Positions 44,901 through 52,972 of a DNA stretch of 64,000 bases are shown piece by piece. Origin of the DNA: Phylloscopus collybita (taxonomy: Eukaryota > Chordata > Aves > Passeriformes > Phylloscopidae); contig JAJNNQ010000100.1 in the NCBI GenBank assembly GCA_027886175.1, forward strand, positions 1,736,001 through 1,800,000. Direction: 5' to 3'. The translations under genes were made by a program, and so were the position numbers. Positions within the stretch are counted from its first letter, which is position 1. Each line of letters begins with the position of its first letter. Under the pieces are notes generated by a model. It was given only the letters and a program-made list of their open reading frames with translations, was not told the DNA's origin and searched no databases.

Positions 44901-47900
44901 CCCTTTTCAGACTGTCCCTTTTCCGGCTGTAGCTCCATGCTGGGTCTTTCTCTCTGGCTCTCTCGCTTCTGCCCAGGCGTTTCCTGCTGAAGCTGTACTT
45001 GCTCCTCCCCATGAACCTCGTGCCACGCTTCCTCCTGCCCCGGGGCTTGCTGCACTCTGCCCCCTCCTCATCCGAGTCGGACACGTAGTCGTATTCCCGC
45101 AGCCCGCCCTCCCTGGTGGCTGCCAGTGGCCTCTCGGTGGCCTGGGGGAGCTGGGCCTGCCTGCTGCTCTTCACCTGCAGTTTGTGGAGCTTGTTCTTCT
45201 GCTGCACGATCTTGTGGATGAGCTCCTTGCTCCACGTCCCGCTGCGGGGCTTCCTCTTCTTCGTGTCCCTCATGGAGAACCGCGGTGGCTTGGAGCTCTT
45301 GGTGGCTGTGCCTGGCCCCGCCTCGCTCCTCACCGGAGGGTCTTGGCTGAGTTTCCTGGGATGCTTTTGGCCGGAGGTGCTGGCTGGTGGGATGCTGTTC
45401 TTCCTGCCTGCCCTCAGCCTGGCCGTCCCCTCCGCTCCCTCTGCCGCGGGATCCGGCTCCTGCGGTGCCGCCCTCCGTGCCACCCTCCCTCTGTGGAGGT
45501 GCTGCTTCCCTGCCCCTCTCTTCACCCGCTCCCCGCCTGGGTGGCCATCTTCACAAAAACAGCCAGCCTTGGCCTCTCCTGCTGCCTTCTCCTCCGCTGC
45601 TTGCTTGGATTTGCTCTCCGAGGCCGGGCCCTCCTTGGCCTTGTGCGCCATCCCCCCGCCGGCCGCCTTCACGCCCGGCAGCTCCTCGTCAGCGAACACG
45701 TCGATGAAGCTGCTGTCGATCTCCGGGTTATCCGACTGATATCCCAGGCCGTTGAGGGCCTCGGTGATCAGGCTGTCCAGCTTGGCGTCGTCGATGTCCA
45801 GGTCGGAGGCGCTGAGCGGGAGGGAGCTGGCGGCCAGGCCGTGGAAGAGCCCGCCCTTCAGAGCATCCTCCTTGCCCTCGCTTTTGCCTTCCCCGTCCAG
45901 CAAGAAGTCGTCGCTCTTGTTTAAGGCCAGCAGATGTCCCTGGGGGTCCGGAGAGAGCGCCAGGCTGGGGGGTTTGGGAGGCTCCGGCGGGAGCGCTTTC
46001 CGTCCCTCGGCTGCCCGGGGAGCGTCCCTGGGCTCCCCCTGGGCGGCGCAGAACTGGCGGTGCTGCAGGAAGGAGGACAGGTTGCTGTAGTTCTGGTCAC
46101 ACTGCCGGCAGGTCAGCAGCACGTCCAGCTGGTCCAGGCTGGCGCTGCTCAGGGAAGTGGCCAGCAGGTGATGGGAGGAGTAGGGCGGTGGGGGCTGCTC
46201 CCCATCCAGCCCGTCCGAGCAGCCTTTGGCCCCCTCCCTGCCGGGTTTGTGGAAGGGGCTGGCCGGGGCACACTTCAGGAGGCCGTCGTCTTTCAGAGCA
46301 TCCGAGGGGAAGCTGAAGGACTTGACAGAGTCCGGGGGGTGGTAATGAAGTGAGCTGGGACTCAGAACCTCGGAGGGGTGGAAGGCTTTGCTGGCGTCCT
46401 TGGCATGGCAGGGGTGCTGGAAGAAGGGCGAGGGGGTCAGCGCTCCGGACATCTGGCTGTCCTCGAAGCTGGGGTTGAGTGGGCTGCTGGACATGGGGGA
46501 CAACGACGAGCAGGTGCTGCCACACGTGGGGTTGGGGACAGGGGACGGCAGCGGGGACTCGCAAGGGGAGGCAGCCACCAAGGCTGATGGTGGCAGGACC
46601 AGCCCCGAGCCCGACGAGCTCCTTGAGGGAGGAGGAGCTGCTGGAGCCATGCTGTAGAACAAGGCTTTGCTTCTCGAGTCGCAGGCAGGAGAGCCTGGTT
46701 CCTTCCCACCCTCAAAGGAGAAAGCTCCCGTCACGCTGGGATCTCCCCTCTGGAGACTCTCTCCTGATAAGAGCTTTTTGCTGTGATACCCCGGAGAATT
46801 GCTCACGGGGGGCCCTTTCTGGGCTTTCCCGCTGCCCTGCCAGTCCGACGTGCCCAGGGGGAAGGGGAGCTTCTGGCTGCTGATGTGTCTCGACAGCTCC
46901 AGCCTGTTGGCACCGGGCACCGCAGAAGGGAGGTGCATCTGCTGCCAAGGCAGCCTGGCATCTTTCTGCCTGTGCTGCCTCTGCTCGGGGCCAGACTGGC
47001 ACTCGAATGAGAACTGGTTTCCAACAGGGTTTGAATAAGGTGCTGAATTCTGGTCCATGGGAGAAAACGCCTTCGTGGCACCTTCCCAAGCTTGCACAAG
47101 CCGGGGGTGGGTGGGTGCCGTAGTGGGAACGCTCGTCTCGAAAGGCACGGCTCCCGCGCCGCCGCTGCCCGCGGGGGAGCTGCAATAGGCCTTGCTCTGA
47201 AAGTGCACTTGGGACAGGGGGTTGGCTGGCACGGCCCTTCTCAGGGGGCTGCTCTGCACCAGCAGCCGCGGGCTGGCGGCGCCGTCCTTGCCTGAGGCTT
47301 GCCTCTTCCCCGCCGGCTGCGGCATGGCAGGCGAGTGTAAACTAGACGGAAAAACAGCTTGGCTTTCTTGGAAAGTGCTTGGGGTTTGGTCGATAGCACC
47401 AGACGACGGCAGAGCACCGGTGGGGTCGGCGGGACGCTCGGCCCTGCCCTTGCAGCAGGGCAAGGCGCCGTGCGGCAGGGCCGGCGGCGGTGGCGGGTGC
47501 AGGAAGGGCGGCGGTGGCGGCGGCGGGGCGGCGGGCAGCCCGTACAGCCTCCCCTCGCTCTCGTAGGAGCTCAGCGGCTCCTCTGGCCACTCTCTGGGCG
47601 ACGAATGGAAGGCGAAGGCACCGGGAGCCAGCTGGGCACCGGTGGCCATTCCCACGTCCAGGAACTCCTGGCTGCCCGCGGTGCCGCGGAACGGCTCCTT
47701 CCCGGCGTCGTGCAGCAGCTGGAAGGGGAAGGGGCACGGCAAAGCCCCCAGGCCGTGCACGGCGGCTTTGCCACCCTCGGAGAAAGAGCTGGGCTTCTGC
47801 ACCGAGATCCCGTAGGTAGCACCGGCGAAGCTCTTCTCCGGGGAAGGCCAGGACTCGGCCCGGTTTGCCTGGAACTCCAGGTAATGTAGCTGCCCATGGG

Positions 47901-48564
47901 TGCCGGGGCTCTTGAGGGGGATGCCGGCAGCGGGGGGCTGCCCCTTGGGGCCGAGGGAGGGCTCGGGCTGTGAGGTAAAACTGCTGGAGGTCCGGCCGCC
48001 GGCGGCGTCGGGGAAGCAGCGGCCGAAGCTGCGCTCCTCGGGCCGGAGCTCGGCGTCGCGCTGCGGGATGCCGGGCACGTGGAAGCGATACCCGCCGGCC
48101 GCGGGCGCCACCTCCGGCTTCTTCGGGGGCGTCACCTTCTGCTGCGGGTAGGCGATGCCGATGGTGGGGCTGGGCCGGGTGCCGGCGATGCTGAGCCGGT
48201 AGAGCTGCTGGTGGCCCCGCTCGCCCTTCCCCGAGCGCCGGCTGCGCTCCCGGGCTCGCCCCTTCCCCGGCGGCGGGGACAGCGGGCTGCCCTTGACCTC
48301 TCCCCAGGTGCTGTCATTGCCGAACTTGGGCTTGCACTGCAGCGATTTGAAGTCGATCTTCCCCGCTTGCTGCGGCCGGATCACGGCTTCCCGCTGGCTG
48401 TGGGGCTCCTTGTCCTTGGGGCCGGGGAAGGGGGATGTCCCCTCCCCGCCCAGCGCCCTCCCATCCTTGTCCCCGCAGCCTTCGCAGCCGAAGTCCTTGT
48501 CGGGCTCTTTGGGGCCGGCCTCAGTGTCGCCGATGGTGTAAACATGCTGGCTCTCTCCAGTCAT
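35980..48564 (-). CDS. ZNF469: ZNF469, giant C2H2 zinc-finger protein (4194 aa, one coding exon)
   Basis: Uninterrupted 4194-codon frame ending in TAA. The start is the first ATG after an in-frame TAG eight codons upstream (48588-48586), and MTGE resembles an MTGD segment near the human N terminus. Recognised as ZNF469 from recalled human blocks: SLSSASLDQLDVLLTCRQCD leading into a first finger (residues ~818-840), DAKLDSLITEALNG / EIDSSFIDVFADEE (~925-965) and SPMSSSP. Further C2H2-like fingers lie at ~2633-2658, 3325-3349, 3353-3378, 3384-3406, 3531-3552, 3556-3580 and 3595-3632. A proline tract sits at ~341-366, a basic stretch at ~1095-1138, and PPSKKRKV (~3667-3675) looks like a nuclear localisation signal. 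The rest is low-complexity and probably disordered. Family knowledge: human ZNF469 loss causes brittle cornea syndrome 1 and affects extracellular-matrix and collagen gene expression. It is slightly longer than the human protein (about 3950 aa). Nuclear location is inferred. Confidence 0.97.
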   Translation of the reverse strand: MTGESQHVYTIGDTEAGPKEPDKDFGCEGCGDKDGRALGGEGTSPFPGPKDKEPHSQREAVIRPQQAGKIDFKSLQCKPKFGNDSTWGEVKGSPLSPPPGKGRARERSRRSGKGERGHQQLYRLSIAGTRPSPTIGIAYPQQKVTPPKKPEVAPAAGGYRFHVPGIPQRDAELRPEERSFGRCFPDAAGGRTSSSFTSQPEPSLGPKGQPPAAGIPLKSPGTHGQLHYLEFQANRAESWPSPEKSFAGATYGISVQKPSSFSEGGKAAVHGLGALPCPFPFQLLHDAGKEPFRGTAGSQEFLDVGMATGAQLAPGAFAFHSSPREWPEEPLSSYESEGRLYGLPAAPPPPPPPFLHPPPPPALPHGALPCCKGRAERPADPTGALPSSGAIDQTPSTFQESQAVFPSSLHSPAMPQPAGKRQASGKDGAASPRLLVQSSPLRRAVPANPLSQVHFQSKAYCSSPAGSGGAGAVPFETSVPTTAPTHPRLVQAWEGATKAFSPMDQNSAPYSNPVGNQFSFECQSGPEQRQHRQKDARLPWQQMHLPSAVPGANRLELSRHISSQKLPFPLGTSDWQGSGKAQKGPPVSNSPGYHSKKLLSGESLQRGDPSVTGAFSFEGGKEPGSPACDSRSKALFYSMAPAAPPPSRSSSGSGLVLPPSALVAASPCESPLPSPVPNPTCGSTCSSLSPMSSSPLNPSFEDSQMSGALTPSPFFQHPCHAKDASKAFHPSEVLSPSSLHYHPPDSVKSFSFPSDALKDDGLLKCAPASPFHKPGREGAKGCSDGLDGEQPPPPYSSHHLLATSLSSASLDQLDVLLTCRQCDQNYSNLSSFLQHRQFCAAQGEPRDAPRAAEGRKALPPEPPKPPSLALSPDPQGHLLALNKSDDFLLDGEGKSEGKEDALKGGLFHGLAASSLPLSASDLDIDDAKLDSLITEALNGLGYQSDNPEIDSSFIDVFADEELPGVKAAGGGMAHKAKEGPASESKSKQAAEEKAAGEAKAGCFCEDGHPGGERVKRGAGKQHLHRGRVARRAAPQEPDPAAEGAEGTARLRAGRKNSIPPASTSGQKHPRKLSQDPPVRSEAGPGTATKSSKPPRFSMRDTKKRKPRSGTWSKELIHKIVQQKNKLHKLQVKSSRQAQLPQATERPLAATREGGLREYDYVSDSDEEGAECSKPRGRRKRGTRFMGRSKYSFSRKRLGRSERAREKDPAWSYSRKRDSLKREAREDRGVPSQEDAEKEDCAARARRRSSHSSAGSNHSVPRETGTSPPCAGGAGDRGGTQRRRRSGSPARVPGTPLSPPQDSSSKMSQESKEDIPRGSRRVGSAKPLLAGSRTRPSTEPGVAAMDCAKEEPQERQMPGTATPGRSPASFSSKEAVEEPRGAAKLPGEAGEPTLQSQGSPELTMDHQTHQFAPFPNEGLKYHTEEVMAPPHSSNKPSPGRGSATCSEGGTKYLKGQGLCDSGKGYPTPAPTYGGDAVGMMLAAKAPDPYVSGDNAFFDPKGLPGHYEDNLFPKPPALGPSHMDDVYLCRDDISASSFQQKHSSISSFATEIPQGKVSSPLSFDSSSIFGELPVSEFDPYESKDGYVTTFPGNASRKQLPFEQPYPPFLPEKDWPLMEEVAPMLPEDMTQFHGLSVEKPPAKKFPEEGAVPSSQLSLPLPDRMADYNVTFMGNISDDELEIKRLVTELESQLQTSKLDSEVSVSLQKSEPSVAVHLPAQGAERFPALPGEPEAGQEKGLFLAGELGRSSLCAGERLAGEKPEVVTACEDYERPREPWPCPLELGSLGTGMCIPAPLATNHFCSKDNCEQLQGTEERDLRKMENGSSSRSLPGSSTTDQTEAPIYTDPVTKSPPVVPDSVFPKSMDAAEVTKDPLPPLPCQCDAKGFPVPGKADTDPVELEKLAAHLPNPKPQFGFQQGPTPALDLAFSPHVKEIPDTEEKPLSRTEPPRTVKDAVDLRGGGGGPALVEETEERKSPNTSQSPGPSDKASKPKVLLLEMLSVPKESDHPSQEVMEASQETSANPLQQLQLFVARTVKNNEEELLMPCFPGLLAPSHPSSATTHVQTEHTEQSAGALGEEDQTQGEGDIPPGSSTGNVAAPGKEVLSPLESLDAEGSCHAKQSTSAKPGLQNNVTELQHLANEAPELRDINIPADGVSQERSDLSPPSSTAVTSLPGQGRKDDQPREEQEGDNNTTTLAFRKHEQSHPSGALLEEETLGREEGERLGRIQVGRGAQHPGNAPTSPAGPPGPTEGDLHQDHSLGTETEGSRVSADVPREGNSELSLNGCHYMESSASLLLPAKYSDPKCLQGSGAEGGEAPSFGTQLSGEKKYISSLPAPPSSLVTKSCPPEASSHPTHHSLSPAEQGTWEGAPTFPPSLHHCGAVPTEAAEERPHRLPDGVEFHESPGREGTVRPCALLHSDGLVGSALQMGGPQEPPGKDCSLPCSPPFHQKGVGKEVPENTGAVLPHVKANQGCAITDTVINPSPPETQDYTTQPTADLLPMEGREVNLNPELENCSHVRNKHQSEPETLSNGFAVQDMSAAISRGLARVGDLGPTELNGHEFSGAAEMRLGLSKTTESEGKSFKGEKSKSHGAAEAGGCVLNTVGQGQDYTPSSTPDSSQNELHKGKKPNGLPVTCDICSATFRSKPGLTRHKAVKHQVKNGGLPQPSKAPRSPLIPAHKTSKAAQKVPRRSLKASGKDKTCSSGVPTSAVEHIPKKTLPELEKEPSTQMQEVVSRVLSDLSVISLEMSRELHHTRVLQREAKAKGARPEMGGAGEAAPGKLDSGWQLRKGEKGRRSQSKDLGEENSHSEKQLSRKVRRRKAKVFASRNEPGGPCELEKNTAPAHLGSSLPGVTEGLQEPDGCISTEEQNRTSTAQHSQNTKESSCTPELAGDLGSRMASLEEMVSKETATGTVTCAGEVEDPGAAEDTQACKKWISGFVRQVEKGWGKAGTEQRRGADGTEDVNAGTGDSPAAGSDTRNWSGALQGPTAPAEGALLLENHDLGSTQSVSGHGAVQPTPGTSPPPTEPKRWVKADVPPGREHCGDSMATAGLQSFFDDDSTFSQLFPRDDQFVRRKCTRVYGKRSKKPRAVPEASPQPAGAIDLFTIRLASDLSDTSSFCVTREDPCEYETISVDDALMLNMCHGSKAKSGDAAPNGSESIELRLDQEATDQGKEEIDLEDNMLTFLCQNSHTDSVPSLNIWGSLEKEGESLSAEDMFDPLMDLEDEHSLQEVNSEPPDLAEESYSAKDNGDSDSPEFHTIDIEMLNAKLKVRDMCFFSPCEDLPDHGEDNAVSLKPKSGKHRSKLEDGKLGKNRGEVTIKTKDKQYKCKVCFQWFLTLGELDFHKLSHNPSPPPTCYMCVQRKFSSREQLRDHLKEKHARNKAGLWACGMCLKEISDVWMYNEHLREHATQFARKGQAQKSVMGLPGCFGEDNAAVTHFLNTIMCRKPGRSSRHGDPGGQHGVSRESKSPRELPLEQEKAMKDPLESHVKVKPPAASSSRASSSPSPEHAAKSEGTPKSVPMHPDCKDPSRDCHHCGKQFPKPFKLQRHLVVHSLQKIYLCHKCPMFYQETKELRSHLSQEHGVVEEQEIKHTTLYACELCADVMHVIKKSFICSMCNYTFSKKEQYDRHMEKHLAGGNKTFKFRGVMRPGAACREKGKEDRSLREGMPPSKKRKVAHHGSSIPHRSPVHLDPTSDLQLVEAGSPSLQVPTDPFPTAPGDLGAPQPSVKAEVLVGDFSELLAEMEKSPFDPLPPPPCLSPSLPTAAAGSPELGHITGLSIEELEKGAFDGKPLPFLDSPEFPMDLAGLACHQATNQKLSPPLLTQKHGCADAHKKPSTGNKDEYRACILESPSADTNAVDGIPFLQLAEKVSELPSPQAESPPATETHKWGNPSASDASAWEGAAKPASPGGAQQPLPSKDKAASPTLHRASKDSVPPKKTVGGETALGAGSPGSSTEEGQQPISGKEKSTPEAMESSTNAKDQGGNPGKSSSHQPRGEVASSTTRQGHAEPGRASSKLHPKRRKEHKSLSHRGSSGSRENMEGDGKKKKARPPCPARSESTAELKGGSWSNAEAPTLSPGRRDTHCSKLGAKPRTGPQLKKMALDPYNQKKGELRHANGDVKRRKAILGKSLHQVLAKGPAPAPRGSWHGPRGAKAAGPASYRSAESQNNLLSQLFGQKLTSFKIPLRRDTSE

Positions 48565-48629
48565 GATAGCGAGGAGGGGACAAGGCTACAGAGCGCCGCT
48601 GCCAGCTGCCGTGCCCCCGTCACGGGCAT
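48561..48629 (-). other. Upstream ORF 2 whose stop overlaps the ZNF469 start (ATGA)
   Basis: ATG at 48629-48627 opens a 22-codon frame (begins MPVTGARQ) whose TGA (48563-48561) overlaps the main ATG (48564-48562) as ATGA. It also overlaps uORF 1 by ten bases. Stop-start overlaps of this kind permit termination-reinitiation, so the arrangement could meter ZNF469 translation. Presence of the frame is seen directly; function is inferred. Confidence 0.45.
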
Positions 48630-48740
48630 GCTCCTCCGCCGAGGGGCACCGGCGCGGGCACAGGGGCAGCAGCTCCCCGGGGCCGGGCTGCGGGCGGGTG
48701 CTGCCGAGGGCCGGCGGGGCTCTGCCGCATCCTTTCAGAC
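48565..48740 (-). other. ZNF469: ZNF469 5'UTR segment next to a predicted 3' splice site
   Basis: Read on the minus strand, a pyrimidine-rich tract followed by CCCTGCAG ends at 48741. It is a good 3' splice site, so the coding exon probably begins at 48740 with 176 bases of 5'UTR, and a non-coding first exon and the promoter lie further upstream. The in-frame TAG at 48588-48586 confirms this part is untranslated in the main frame. No transcript evidence is available here, so the splice site is a prediction. Confidence 0.6.
48620..48730 (-). other. Upstream ORF 1 in the ZNF469 leader (36 codons plus stop)
   Basis: An ATG ten bases into the predicted 5'UTR exon (48730-48728) opens a 36-codon frame closed by TGA (48622-48620). 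It begins MRQSPAGP and is rich in Pro, Arg and Ala, which here simply reflects the GC-rich leader. It lies in a different frame from ZNF469. It would be expected to reduce initiation at the main start if the leader is transcribed as predicted. Confidence 0.45.
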
Positions 48741-49329
48741 CTGCAGGGAACAGGAGAGAAGAGGGGAAGGCCGGATGTCAGTCAGGGAAGGGCCCAGGGG
48801 AGGCACGGGAGAGATTTTGGCCCCTTTTCTTGGACTGCGGCTTGGAGGAGGGGGGCATCGCAACCTTCCCCCCCCGCCCGCCCCGGGGTGAAGCCCTGCA
48901 GCTTCGGGCTCTTCAAAGGATGCTCAGAGCAGTTCACCTCTGGCAAAAGCTGCTGAGGCAGCACTTTTTTTTCCCCCCCCCCCTCCCTCCCGGGAGAGCT
49001 ATTTCTGGGTTACTTCTTAGCAACATAAGCAGAAAAAGATGACAGAAGAGCTCCACCTACGGATTAGTGGGAAGGGCTGTCGGGATGGGCTGGGAGAGGC
49101 ACCCTGGGAAGGGAAGGGCTCTCTGTCCCCATGTCCCCGCGTGCCCGTGTCCCCGTCTGCCTGCCTTCTCATGTTCCCCTGTCCCCAGCTCCCCGCTGCC
49201 GCCGGAGGGAAGATGCAGGGAAAGGTTTCTGCTCCGCCACTTTCCCCCCCTCATCGCTCTGAAACCCTCGCAGACGGGACTTCACCACCCTCCCCGCCAG
49301 CTGCCCCGGACATTTCAGATGTTGTTAAG

Positions 49330-49500
49330 GAGGCAAAAGCAGAAAAGCTGAGTCCCCGAATTTCCCAGCTGATTTTACAAGCCAGACCTCGGGGCGTTGG
49401 GCACGGAGCTCCAGTCAAGCGCAGCCTTTTAAAAGGCGCCACCAGGATTTTATATGGAGAAGGTTTTAATAAAAAGAAGGGTAAAGTTTTGCTTTAAGGA
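49330..49500. other. AT-rich island about 0.6-0.75 kb upstream of the predicted ZNF469 splice site
   Basis: Contains the symmetric CCTTTTAAAAGG (49425-49436) and ATTTTATATGGAG. It could be an intronic element or a TATA-type promoter for a short first exon. Neither can be decided here. Confidence 0.3.
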
Positions 49501-51274
49501 GCCTTTTTTTTAAAAGAGAAGTCTGCTGGAAACAGTGAGGGTTTTTTTCTCCTCCCTCACTGGAAATGTTTCTTTACCGTCTGCTGCAGTGGGTCAAGGC
49601 ACAGTAGCGCTGGGAGGGGGTTGAGGAGCAGGAAATTCAGTTTATTCCTCTCCTTCTGGGTGTAATTCCCACAAATCCCAACCCACCCCTCCTGCCCAGG
49701 AGTGACCTGCGCAGAGAAGGAGATTTTCCAAGGAACAGAGGAGCACCCTGCATCCATCCAAGGGCTCTGTGGCTCCTTTCTCCATTCCCACCTGGAATCT
49801 GTCGGGATGAGCACCCAGCAGCCCCAAGGCTGCACTAACAACAATATTCGGGGTGGAGAGGGGCGGCCGCACCTCCCGCGCTCCTGCAGGGATGCTCCCG
49901 GCGCTGCCCTCCCTGGTTCGAGCTCCCGGGCCTGAATTCCTCCCCGATTTCACACCCTGCCCAGCGAAAGGGACCCGGGCCCGATGGGGTCGGGCCCGAG
50001 CGTGCCGGCTCCGCGGCCAAAGCTCACACGCGGCCCTTTGGCACAAAGGGCTCTGCTGGGAAAACAATGCCCCACTTATGCCTCAGCCAGCCACAACTCC
50101 GGAGCCCGCTCGCTGCTGTTTAAATTTGCAAAGGCTCCTTGCCAAGATAAAATACCCAAGGCCAGCGCTCGCTACATTATCACAGTCGGGCTTTTCAGCC
50201 GCACAAAGGAGCCTTTTTTTTTTTTTTGTTGTGTGTGTGTGTGTGTGTTGCTTTTTTTTTTTTTCTTTGCGAGGCAAAGGCTGGTCGGTGTGGCTGGAAA
50301 GCTGCGGGATTTGCATGGCAAGGGCAGGAGACACAAACACCCTGCTCCCCGTGGCGGCAGAGGGATGGGGATGGGCACAGCGGGGCAGGGCTGTCCCGCT
50401 GCTGACGGGATCCGCATCCCGCTGCTGGTGGTGGTGGGCAGGAAATGGGCGCGGATTGACTCCAGGCAAACCACAGGTGGTGCACAGATAAAAGGGCCAG
50501 GTGTAAATTCCAGGTGTAAAGTCGGGGTTTCTCCCTGCCGGGCCTTGGGGGTCCCCTGTCCCTGCCTGGGGGTCCCTTTGCTGCAGGCGGTGGCCACGGG
50601 GCAGCGCTCTGAGGTGGCCCAGCAGCCCCGGGAGCAGGGAAATCCGGGGCCTCATGCGGCTCCGATGGGGCAATCGATAAGGAGGGCTGGGCGGGTTGAT
50701 TTAAAGCGATATTCCCTCCCCAGGCAGCTCCTGCATCCATCCATCCCCCGAGGGGTTACGGATCTGGCACAAGCGCAGCTCACCCCCGCGCCCCGTGGGA
50801 TGAAAACCCCAGGAAAAAACCGAGAATTGGTTCTGTTCCCTCGTTTTTAGGGCCCCTGCCTGCCCTCAGCACCAGCCCCCTCCTTGGGTTACCGCTGGCA
50901 TCGCTCCTTGGATTTTGACATTTCAGCTCCTGGAAGAGGAGGTGGAAAGGGATGGGACGGGGAAAAAAAGGCAACTCGGCTTCTTAAAAAACCCATTGTG
51001 ATCACTGCCAGGCTGCCCGGCTGCAGGGAGAGCCCTGCCCGCCTGCATCCGTGTGCTTGGAGCATCCTCCCTCTCCGGAGCCCAGCCGGGGCGTCCCGCA
51101 GCCCCTCTGCGGCTCGGGGACAGGGGACAGGGCCAGCAGCGCTGGCAGCAGCCCGGCTGGCGAGGCAGAGCCGTGCCTGGCTGGTGCTCGGCGGGGCAGG
51201 TCCCGTCCTGCCGGCAGCCCGAGGTGCCAGCCGGGCTGTGATTCACCCAGCGCCCCGGCACCGCGGCCAAGCGG

Positions 51275-51306
51275 CTCCCAACCCAAACAATTGTAGGATT
51301 CCCTGA
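51275..51306 (+). mobile_element. Possible CR1 3'-terminal scrap
   Basis: TCCCAACCCAAACAATTGTAG resembles the CR1 terminus, but only about 30 bp is present. Confidence 0.3.
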
Positions 51307-52934
51307 GGGGATCCCACACGGAACCCCCCTGGCTCTGTGGGCTTTCAGTGGCTCCAGGTGGCACGGGGGTGACTCTGAACACACTCTGTCCCCAAAAGGA
51401 GGCTTCTGACCCCTGCCTAGAGGATTGAGACGCCATCCAGACGGATCGGTCTGACCCGGCACGGCTTCATCTGGAGCTGGGAAAATCCCTCCCCGTGTGA
51501 ACTGGCCCCGTCTCCAGCCCCTTGAAACTCCCTCCCTCCTGCCACCGAGCAGCTGCAGGGCCAGAGAAGGTCCCTGAGTATCCCTGCAGCCAGAGGCACT
51601 CCTGGAGCCCATCTGGGATGGAGAGGAGGGAGCCTGGCTCCCAAAAATAGCATCTGAGCTCGTGCTGTCAGCTGGCCCCTACCTTGGCACCCTCCGGGCT
51701 CAGCTACTGCCGGCTCTCACTTTCACCTCCCATGAAAAACCAATTTCTTGGCTGCAAAGGAAAGAGAGAAATATGTCAGGAATCTGTCTCTGCCTTGGCC
51801 GTGGTGCTGCGGCGCGGGGGGAGCGCTCGGTGCCAAAGAGGGGGGGGACTCCACCTCAAAATCCCCATCCTGGCCGCCCCCAGCCGGCTCCCCAGGGGGG
51901 GTGGCTTTGCCTGGGGGCTGTGGGAAGGGGAAAATTGAGGAGATGGGATCCCATCTGCCCCTCTGCTGCACCCCAGCTCCATCCCTGCGTCCCCCTGCAG
52001 AGCCAGTGCCCTCGGGGTTCATCCCATCCATGGTCGGGACACGGCCCTGAGGGGCAGGAAGGGATGGAGGAGGAGGAGGAGGAAAGGGGAATTGGGGATG
52101 GCCAAAGCCCAAAGCCCAGCCCTGGGCACACTCTGGGCACAGGGAGCTGCCAACCTCTCCCAGCTGGGCCTGATCCTGCCCCTGCCATTCCCAACCCTCC
52201 CTGCCCCCCTGAGGGAGCTTTCCCCCAAGTTTGGGTACAGATGGGGATTTTAGGGGCTCGCTGTCCCCTCCCTGCCAGCCCCACTCCAGCCTGGAGTCTG
52301 AAGAAGGAGCCACGGATCACATCCCAGCACATCAAACCCTTTTCCCAAGCAGACAGGGACAAGCAGGATCAGGGCTCTGCCTCCTGCCAGGACACGAGGC
52401 AGCAGTGGGAGCATCACCTCCAGGGGGATGGGACACCTTCCCTGCCAGCCCTGGGCCCTGCTCCTCCCCAGGGAGGGAAGCTGGCAGTGGGACTGGCTGC
52501 TCCAGAGGGACAGCAAAGCTGGGGATGGGCTGGGCTGGAGCATCCCATGGGGAGAAAGCACAGTGGGAAGGAGCCAAGTCTTGGTGCTGGGAGCTTGAAG
52601 AAGGACCTTGGAGGAGAGGCTGGGAAAGGTTTTGGGGATGCAGGCACCTGCAGGGACACACACAGGTGCAAAGGGATACACACAGGGACACTTGGACACG
52701 GTCCTGGATGTTCTGCTCTGGCTGTGTTTGGGCAAGAAGCGATTTCCAGCGGAATTTTCTGGCCCAGGGAAGTTGGAAGGTTGTGCAGAAAGTTTTCCTT
52801 CCTGCTCACAACGATCCAAAATTGATTTGCTGGACCTGAGCAGCTCTGAATTTCCAGACTGGTGAGGATCCAGCTTTCACTGGGCATGCAGATTTTGCAG
52901 AGTCCTAATCCTCCCTTGGCTTGTCTGCACAATC

Positions 52935-52972
52935 ACAGAGGAGGAGGAAGAGGAGGAGGAGGAGGAGGGGGA
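52935..52972. repeat. (GAG)n microsatellite
   Basis: GAGGAGGAAGAGGAGGAGG run of about 38 bp. Confidence 0.85.
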
